Assembly (NCBI GenBank): GCA_003978865.1
Contig: QNXS01000076.1
Location: 1 to 18,308, forward strand
Source: Archaeoglobus sp.
GTDB taxonomy: Archaea > Halobacteriota > Archaeoglobi > Archaeoglobales > Archaeoglobaceae
Reading direction: 5' to 3'
Length of the DNA stretch: 18,308 bases
The notes under the pieces were generated by a model that was not told the origin of the DNA, did not search any database, and worked only from the letters and a program-made list of their open reading frames with translations. Of the stretch, positions 14,137 through 18,308 are shown piece after piece (the first letter of the stretch is position 1; each line of letters begins with the position of its first letter). The position numbers were made by a program, and so were the translations under genes.

Positions 14137-14168
14137 ACTACATTGATAAACTACATTGTGACTACATT
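14137..14168. repeat. Three short direct repeats of ACTACATT at the tmcA 3' end
   Basis: Copies start at 14137, 14150 and 14161, spaced 13 and 11 bp; the last covers the tmcA stop codon. They may have arisen by slippage. No function is evident. Confidence 0.5.
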
Positions 14169-16591
14169 ATGTCCGATCGAGATTCATACCACTTCCAGAC
14201 CTTTTTTAAGGCTGATAGAAGTGTTTTATAGGGTCTCATGCCTCTCTCTTCAATACATTCTCCTGCAAACTTCCAGTCTCTAAGCTGCAGTGCTTTAACA
14301 ACCAGAACTTTTTCTTCCTTTGTATCCATCTCTGCTCTATCTGTTTTTGAGTACATGTACCTCACAAGCGGTCTCAGAACATCAGAGGCATATTCGTAGA
14401 GGCTGATTCCGTGAAAGTACTTCTTGATTCTCTTCCTATTGGTGTAATCTATTTCTGGCTCTGGATAGCTGAAGTCCTTTGAGAGGGAATGTAAAAGCTG
14501 AATTGCAGTTTCTACATCGAGATCTGAAAGTTCATCTCCGAGCCACTCCAAGAGTCTTTTAACAAAATTTGAATTATACATGATAACTATTTCATCGATA
14601 TGCATCTTCAAGGATCTCAAAACAACTACTGTATGTTCTCCTGAAACTTCGTTTCTCTGAGGAGTTATATGTACGGGTAAAAATTTATTTTTGATCCAGA
14701 ATCTCAGTAGTTCTGGAGAAACACCAAATCCGGAACCGATCCAGTCAAATTCATTACCGCAACTCCAGTCTATAAGCCTGCTTAAAGCAAAGCTACCTAT
14801 GCCCATATCCATAACATCGGGATGCGTTGCAATTCTGACTATTCTAACTCCAAGCAGTTTTGGGAATCTATAATCCCAGTGGTGTTTTAGTATTAAATCT
14901 GGGATTATCTGACCCTTAGGTTTGTAACCGTCTGCCATCTGTTCTACTGTACTGTCATCAATACCACCCTCTACCGCTACGTGAAGCGAACAGACAGTTT
15001 TTTCATTAACTTTAACACGAAATGCAAAGTGATTTGGCATATCCAGCAGTATAACAACGTCTGAAGGTCTGTTTCTGTAGTGAGCCAGAACATAAATACC
15101 AAAAAATTCCCTCAGTAACTTTTCATCTTTTACCAGCTCATCTTTGTCTATCATCTCAAATTCGAATTTTCCAAGTTTTATTGCCTCAACATCTTCTTTT
15201 TCTAATTCAGCAGGTTGTGCATCAAGTAGTAGCACATCGTACAACCATCTTTCTACCGGGTCACCTCTGCTGTATCTAACAGGTTCATCGAGGTGTATTT
15301 TATCTATCTCGGTTTCCTCATCCCTTTCAAGTTTTTTTAGAAATCTTATACTGAAACCCCTTCCTGCTCCTTCATATCCATGAATTGTGGTTGAGAATAT
15401 AATGTATCTTGTTCTCTTCACAATGCTCCACAGCACCGGTACGTCTATACCTGCTGCTTCATCAACCACAACTACATCAGCGTACTCACTTTCAATCATC
15501 GCCCTTCTCGGCACAACGTATTCAACTCTGGCATATTTGCTGTTCAGAACTGTAACAACCCCTCCGCTTTCCTTAAGTCTGAAGTCTTTCATGCCTTGTC
15601 TAACCATAGCCTTTTTTAGAAACATAAAGTAAGTTTGAATGGCCTGTGGAGTTGGAGCTACGACCATTACTCTGACTGGTCTTTTAAGTACTCTCTGCAT
15701 TCTTGAAATTAGGTATGGAGTTAGTATTCCAAGAACGGCTGTTTTTCCCCTGCCCCTATCTGCTGTTATTACAACTGCCTTCCTTTCTTTTTCTCTATCG
15801 AAGAATTGCTCGAACAGTTGAAGAACTCTCACCTGATCTTGAGTTGCACATAGCTTGTAAAGTTTCTTTTTAATTTTCCTTTTTTCCGGAATTGTTATTT
15901 CTTCTTTATCTATCTCAGCATTTTTAACTATATAGTGTTTTACTATTTCTCTTTTGTCGGCATTAAAAATGATTATACCCTCTGCTTCAAGTGTTCTTTT
16001 TATGAATCTTCTATAAAATCTTGGAACGACATCATCAGTTGTATACGGCTCACTAACAAGTTCCTCATGCCACCTTCCTATTAGGTTCTTCCACTCATCT
16101 ACCTTAGGAGAAACAGCAATTATTATTCCACCCTTCTCGATGGTTTCGATGATAATTCCAAGATCGTTAGGATGGAAACCCTCTGTGAGATCTATAAGCA
16201 GAGACTGGTGAGTTTCTCCAAGCAATGTAGGGGTATCTCTGTAGTGTATCACCTTCACAGCTTTTACACTATTCTTTTTTTTGGAAAAGTACTCTTTTGC
16301 CATTTCTATGAATTTGCTTCTTCCAACTATGAGTAGTTCTCTCTCATCTACAACTTCTTTGTATGCTTTCAATATTTTTTTAGTAAGCTTAAACGTTCTT
16401 GGTTCTAAGGATGACGTACAAACAAAAACTATAAAGCGATATCCGTTTTCCTTAGCGTGATAGGCAGCTTTTTGAACTTCCGATAAGAGCTCCTTTACTG
16501 TCATCAACCCGGTTTTGGATATATCTGTAAAAAAAGTTACGGAGTTATTGCTAAATGCTGTTCTCAGACTTCTTAATCTGTATGTTATCAT
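14162..16591 (-). CDS. tmcA: tRNA(Met) cytidine acetyltransferase (TmcA / Nat10 family)
   Basis: Acetylates cytidine (ac4C) at the wobble base of elongator tRNA-Met, and other RNAs in some archaea, using acetyl-CoA and ATP. From the ATG at 16591 it has 809 residues, long for TmcA but normal for the archaeal/Nat10 class. Domains in order: an N-terminal DUF1726-like region; an RNA helicase-type ATPase with Walker A ADRGRGKT (about 277-284) and a DEAAGIDVPVLW Walker B; then a GNAT acetyltransferase with RIATHPDVMDMGIGSFALSR as the acetyl-CoA loop; and a C-terminal tRNA-binding helical part. The frame opens with GTG at 16609; a third candidate is ATG at 16504 (MTVKELLSEVQKAA), which would remove residues that look poorly conserved. 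Monocistronic, divergent from the 16804 gene. Confidence 0.95.
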   Translation of the reverse strand: MITYRLRSLRTAFSNNSVTFFTDISKTGLMTVKELLSEVQKAAYHAKENGYRFIVFVCTSSLEPRTFKLTKKILKAYKEVVDERELLIVGRSKFIEMAKEYFSKKKNSVKAVKVIHYRDTPTLLGETHQSLLIDLTEGFHPNDLGIIIETIEKGGIIIAVSPKVDEWKNLIGRWHEELVSEPYTTDDVVPRFYRRFIKRTLEAEGIIIFNADKREIVKHYIVKNAEIDKEEITIPEKRKIKKKLYKLCATQDQVRVLQLFEQFFDREKERKAVVITADRGRGKTAVLGILTPYLISRMQRVLKRPVRVMVVAPTPQAIQTYFMFLKKAMVRQGMKDFRLKESGGVVTVLNSKYARVEYVVPRRAMIESEYADVVVVDEAAGIDVPVLWSIVKRTRYIIFSTTIHGYEGAGRGFSIRFLKKLERDEETEIDKIHLDEPVRYSRGDPVERWLYDVLLLDAQPAELEKEDVEAIKLGKFEFEMIDKDELVKDEKLLREFFGIYVLAHYRNRPSDVVILLDMPNHFAFRVKVNEKTVCSLHVAVEGGIDDSTVEQMADGYKPKGQIIPDLILKHHWDYRFPKLLGVRIVRIATHPDVMDMGIGSFALSRLIDWSCGNEFDWIGSGFGVSPELLRFWIKNKFLPVHITPQRNEVSGEHTVVVLRSLKMHIDEIVIMYNSNFVKRLLEWLGDELSDLDVETAIQLLHSLSKDFSYPEPEIDYTNRKRIKKYFHGISLYEYASDVLRPLVRYMYSKTDRAEMDTKEEKVLVVKALQLRDWKFAGECIEERGMRPYKTLLSALKKVWKWYESRSDIM

Positions 16592-16745
16592 ACAGCCAAG
16601 AAATTGCACGAAAATGTAAGCCTAAATTAAACTTCAAAGTTAAAAAATCTTTTATTTTTAGTACTTAAAAATATTAAAAGAATGTGATTGAATTTAAGGA
16701 AAAGACTCTACAGATTAGCAGAGGTGTTTGCGAACATCATAAAAG

Positions 16746-16752
16746 TATAAAA
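16746..16752 (+). promoter_or_regulatory. TATA box upstream of the 16804 gene
   Basis: TATAAAA is an excellent TATA match and predicts a start near 16775 and a leader of about 30 nt. The 16610-16803 spacer also holds the tmcA promoter in an A/T-rich stretch on the other strand. Confidence 0.45.
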
Positions 16753-16803
16753 GCTTAGATAACAATAACAAACAATTTTAAGCAGCAGTAATGTTCTTGC
16801 GGA

Positions 16804-17076
16804 ATGGTGAACAGAGACAGAAAAGAAGTTGGTTGTAAAGGTAGGGATATAAAGGAAGAGATCTTCAAAGCAATAGATATGCTTTTCTCAGAGTATGAAA
16901 AGAATGGGGTTAACCACGAAAGAATTCAGTGGGAGCTTGATTACATTATTTATCCTCACATAGGATCTTTTCTGGCAAGTGGCGAGCTAAGTAGAGAAGA
17001 AGGGAAGAAAATATTCGAATACTGCGAGAAAAAGTTGAAGAAGATTAGGGATAGACAGAAAAGTTACAAAGCATAG
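16804..17076 (+). CDS. Small charged helical hypothetical protein (90 aa)
   Basis: I do not recognise a family. The 90 residues are highly charged and almost wholly helical: an N-terminal basic stretch (MVNRDRKEVGCKGRDI), then KEEIFKAIDMLFSEYEKNG, a central segment WELDYIIYPHIGSFLASGEL with more hydrophobic character, and a lysine-rich end (FEYCEKKLKKIRDRQKSYKA). Two cysteines, no metal motif and no membrane segment are present. The start has a weak ribosome-like GCGGA and a good TATA box upstream. It lies 39 bp before tRNA-Trp on the same strand. Sensible amino-acid composition and the promoter support a real gene; nothing in the sequence points to a role. Confidence 0.7.
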   Translation: MVNRDRKEVGCKGRDIKEEIFKAIDMLFSEYEKNGVNHERIQWELDYIIYPHIGSFLASGELSREEGKKIFEYCEKKLKKIRDRQKSYKA

Positions 17077-17083
17077 CGCAAAA

Positions 17084-17092
17084 ATTATATTT
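17084..17092 (+). promoter_or_regulatory. TATA box of the tRNA-Trp gene
   Basis: ATTATATTT is centred about 27 nt upstream of the tRNA 5' end, just after the stop of the preceding gene. Confidence 0.5.
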
Positions 17093-17115
17093 CATCCGTG
17101 GAAAGTGAACTAAGA

Positions 17116-17252
17116 GGGGTCGTGGCGTAGCTAGGAAGCGCGGCGGGCTCCAGCGGTGATGATGACAAACGGGTCTGCTGAGCGGTGATGACCCGTTGGA
17201 GCGCTGACCCGAAGAGACCCGCAGGTCGTGGGTTCAAATCCCACCGGCCCCA
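17116..17252 (+). tRNA. trnW: tRNA-Trp (CCA anticodon) with intron
   Basis: Acceptor stem GGGGTCG / CGGCCCC with one T-G pair and A73; D stem GCGT / GCGC; anticodon stem GCGGG / CCCGC; anticodon CCA at 17150-17152; T arm GTGGG TTCAAAT CCCAC. The mature tRNA is about 74 nt. A 63-nt intron (17154-17216) lies after position 37, the common archaeal site; the junction G could belong to either side. By hand I find the bulge-helix-bulge splice motif only in relaxed form (one C-A mismatch in the central helix). The 3' CCA is not encoded. Confidence 0.97.
17154..17216 (+). ncRNA. Box C/D guide RNA within the tRNA-Trp intron
   Basis: All four boxes are present in order: C (GTGATGA, 17156-17162), D' (CTGA, 17178-17181), C' (GTGATGA, 17185-17191) and D (CTGA, 17204-17207). 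The 8 nt before D' (17170-17177, CGGGTCTG) pair perfectly with CAGACCCG of the spliced tRNA, positions 35-42, and the fifth nucleotide meets C39. The nucleotides before D (17195-17203) pair with positions 31-37, and the fifth meets C34. Euryarchaeal tRNA-Trp introns are known to guide 2'-O-methylation at 34 and 39, so the reading is firm. It needs L7Ae, Nop5 and fibrillarin, encoded elsewhere. Confidence 0.93.
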
Positions 17253-17282
17253 CTACAATATGTGTTTAACTTCTCACTTCTC

Positions 17283-17305
17283 TTTTCTCCTTTTTGCACC
17301 TTTTT
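17283..17305 (+). terminator. T-rich termination region after tRNA-Trp
   Basis: Several T runs (TTTT, TTTTT at 17291-17295 and 17301-17305) begin about 30 nt after the tRNA end, as expected of archaeal oligo-T termination. Confidence 0.45.
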
Positions 17306-17384
17306 ACTGATTAATTTTATACAAGTTAAAAAAGAATTCAAGATTGTCAAGTTCGTAATCGCAGGCAGAAAAAATAAATAAAAG

Positions 17385-17400
17385 CCAAGCATCTGCTTGG
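17385..17400. other. Short hairpin downstream of tRNA-Trp
   Basis: CCAAGCA and TGCTTGG form a 7-bp stem (with a 2-nt loop; probably six pairs and four loop bases in practice), followed by the small palindrome AGCATGCT. Role unclear. Confidence 0.4.
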
Positions 17401-17446
17401 TAAGCATGCTGAACATCAAACATTTGTAGTAAGGTTATACATCTTT

Positions 17447-17710
17447 CTACATCCACCTAACCCAGCTTCGAAATATTGATATCCCACAACTCCACAAGTT
17501 AAGTTCTACGAATTTACCTCCATAAAATCCCCTAACGGTCTTTCTGTAGACCAGACCATCTGTCTCTTCTGTAATTTCTTTAGAAGTTAAGTTCTTTTCC
17601 AGATCATCTATTTCGGCATATTTAAGGTAATAGCAGCCTTCGGAGAGAAGCCCTATCAATTTTAGGACTAATCCTACTTCCAATATAGCCAAAAATCTCT
17701 TCAGGATCAT
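17447..17710 (-). CDS. Doubtful hypothetical protein with a hydrophobic N-terminus (87 aa)
   Basis: Not recognised. Residues 4-24 (KRFLAILEVGLVLKLIGLLS) could be a membrane anchor or signal sequence; the rest is an ordinary soluble composition with a Trp-rich end (LNLWSCGISIFRSWVRWM). No ribosome site and no convincing promoter are seen, and it stands in a gene-poor, A/T-rich region. It may be a real small exported or anchored protein, a piece of a decayed gene, or chance. Confidence 0.3.
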   Translation of the reverse strand: MILKRFLAILEVGLVLKLIGLLSEGCYYLKYAEIDDLEKNLTSKEITEETDGLVYRKTVRGFYGGKFVELNLWSCGISIFRSWVRWM

Positions 17711-18195
17711 AGTATTCTATTCTCTTGCGTATCCAGTATATTTAGCAGTTCAAACAATTCTGATAAACTTTTTGGTTCTACGTGCCTTCTGAGCTACGTT
17801 TCAGCTCAAATTTAAATTATATTTTTTTGAATTTAGTTATAAACGATCTAGCTGAACCTAACGGAATTTAAACTCACTACCTTGCTTAAAATCTCCTTTA
17901 TCCATGTTAGGATCCAGTAGATATTTTGATATTTTAAATTTATAATTAAATTTATAATTTACAAACTCTTCCGCTGCTGAGTTGATGGGGAGTTAAGTTT
18001 TGGATTTTATGACTATGACAATCCAAGATTTGTTATACCAGTATTAAGTTTTCTAAGATTTTATTTCAAAGAAAAACAAAGATTTACAGATCTTCTTTAG
18101 TAAGCTATAAGTTAATAATGTATTCAAAGTTATAATTTATATTAATTATATTAATAATGTTACAAAATAACGTTATGGCGCATATTAGATCTTGA
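17711..18195. other. A/T-rich gene-poor region with an ORF-like remnant
   Basis: No intact gene found. On the plus strand 17981-18100 is an open 39-codon stretch that reads like protein (GELSFGFYDYDNPRFVIPVL, then RFYFKEKQRFTDLL and a stop) but begins after an in-frame TGA with no start codon. This suggests a decayed gene, though chance is possible. The stretch 18100-18180 is nearly pure A/T with TTAATAATG-like repeats. No transposase signature or clear inverted-repeat ends were seen. Confidence 0.4.
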
Positions 18196-18308
18196 TCACG
18201 ATTCACTTGCCTTTAGCTTGCTAACCTTTAGCTCGTCAAGCAAATAACCTATGCCCGAACACACAAAAAACCCAACAGGAAGCCAGAATACGTCTTTGAG
18301 AAGAATCC
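18196..18308 (-). CDS. C-terminus of a probable membrane protein (partial)
   Basis: The last 36 codons of a gene entering from the right edge on the minus strand, ending in TGA at 18196-18198. The translation runs ILLKDVFWLPVGFFVCSGIG and then YLLDELKVSKLKASES. The first part is hydrophobic enough for a membrane-spanning segment (about FWLPVGFFVCSGIGYLL), followed by a positively charged tail, so a membrane protein with a cytoplasmic C-terminus is likely. The family cannot be told from this fragment. Confidence 0.6.
   Translation of the reverse strand, partial: ILLKDVFWLPVGFFVCSGIGYLLDELKVSKLKASES

Noticed and set aside
14126..14168. GTGATGA near 14128 with repeats, considered as a C/D sRNA
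   Set aside because: No D or D' box follows; only the ACTACATT repeats are present.
14137..14168. ACTACATT triplet considered as a CRISPR-like or iteron array
   Set aside because: Only three 8-bp units with unequal 3-5 bp gaps, no spacers, and located on a stop codon.
16715..16745. Possible box C/D sRNA on the minus strand (ATGATGT box C-like)
   Set aside because: Box C is imperfect and no CTGA box D follows at suitable spacing.
17234..17419. 61-codon minus-strand frame ending in the tRNA
   Set aside because: Its C-terminal codons are the tRNA-Trp 3' half; no ribosome site; chance.
17981..18100. 39-codon plus-strand stretch as a gene
   Set aside because: No start codon after the preceding in-frame TGA and no homology I can name; kept only as a possible remnant.

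Overview
The window comes from a hyperthermophilic or thermophilic archaeon of the order Archaeoglobales, most likely Archaeoglobus or a close relative. The evidence is a dissimilatory sulfate-activation cluster (sat, a small conserved ORF, aprB, aprA) in Archaeoglobus order, archaeal-only genes (Lsm, rpL37e, Pth2, RbkR, TmcA), TATA/BRE promoters often placed for leaderless transcripts, very GC-rich structural RNAs in an AT-leaning background, and a tRNA-Trp whose intron is a box C/D guide RNA. I cannot fix the species from sequence alone.

Layout. 1-3443 (minus): sat, a 115-residue protein of unknown role, aprB and aprA (cut by the left edge) form the sulfate to APS to sulfite module. Its promoter lies at about 3489-3508 and carries a perfect 12-bp palindrome on the BRE. 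3739-6095 (minus): PUA-domain RNA-binding protein, rpiA and mtnA, the last two being ribose-phosphate isomerases. 6173-9433 (plus): a tight run of lsm, rpl37e, purF, rbkR and ribB, joining RNA/ribosome genes to purine and riboflavin synthesis; RbkR is a riboflavin kinase fused to a DNA-binding domain. 9498-11096 (plus): a LysR-type regulator, a small beta-rich hypothetical protein and pth2.

11114-16591 (minus): a B12-binding-type radical SAM protein, the SRP RNA gene (12644-12954), the radical SAM protein AmrS and the tRNA-Met cytidine acetyltransferase TmcA. 16804-17252 (plus): a small helical hypothetical protein and the intron-containing tRNA-Trp. 17253-18195 is AT-rich and gene-poor, with one doubtful ORF and an ORF-like remnant. 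The right edge holds the C-terminus of a probable membrane protein on the minus strand.

Most genes are ordinary archaeal core genes. The points most worth a second look are: (i) TTTCGAAA-type dyads at the sat promoter, in the mtnA-sat spacer and just upstream of the LysR gene, suggesting (not proving) a sulfur regulator and its operators; (ii) the tRNA-Trp intron, whose two guides match C34 and C39 and which can also form an 8-bp stem hiding both guides; (iii) the uncharacterised small protein between sat and aprB; (iv) a hairpin and possible second promoter in front of aprBA; (v) a 12-bp start-codon duplication before the radical SAM gene that creates a three-codon upstream ORF. I saw no CRISPR array, complete insertion sequence or clear new defence system.
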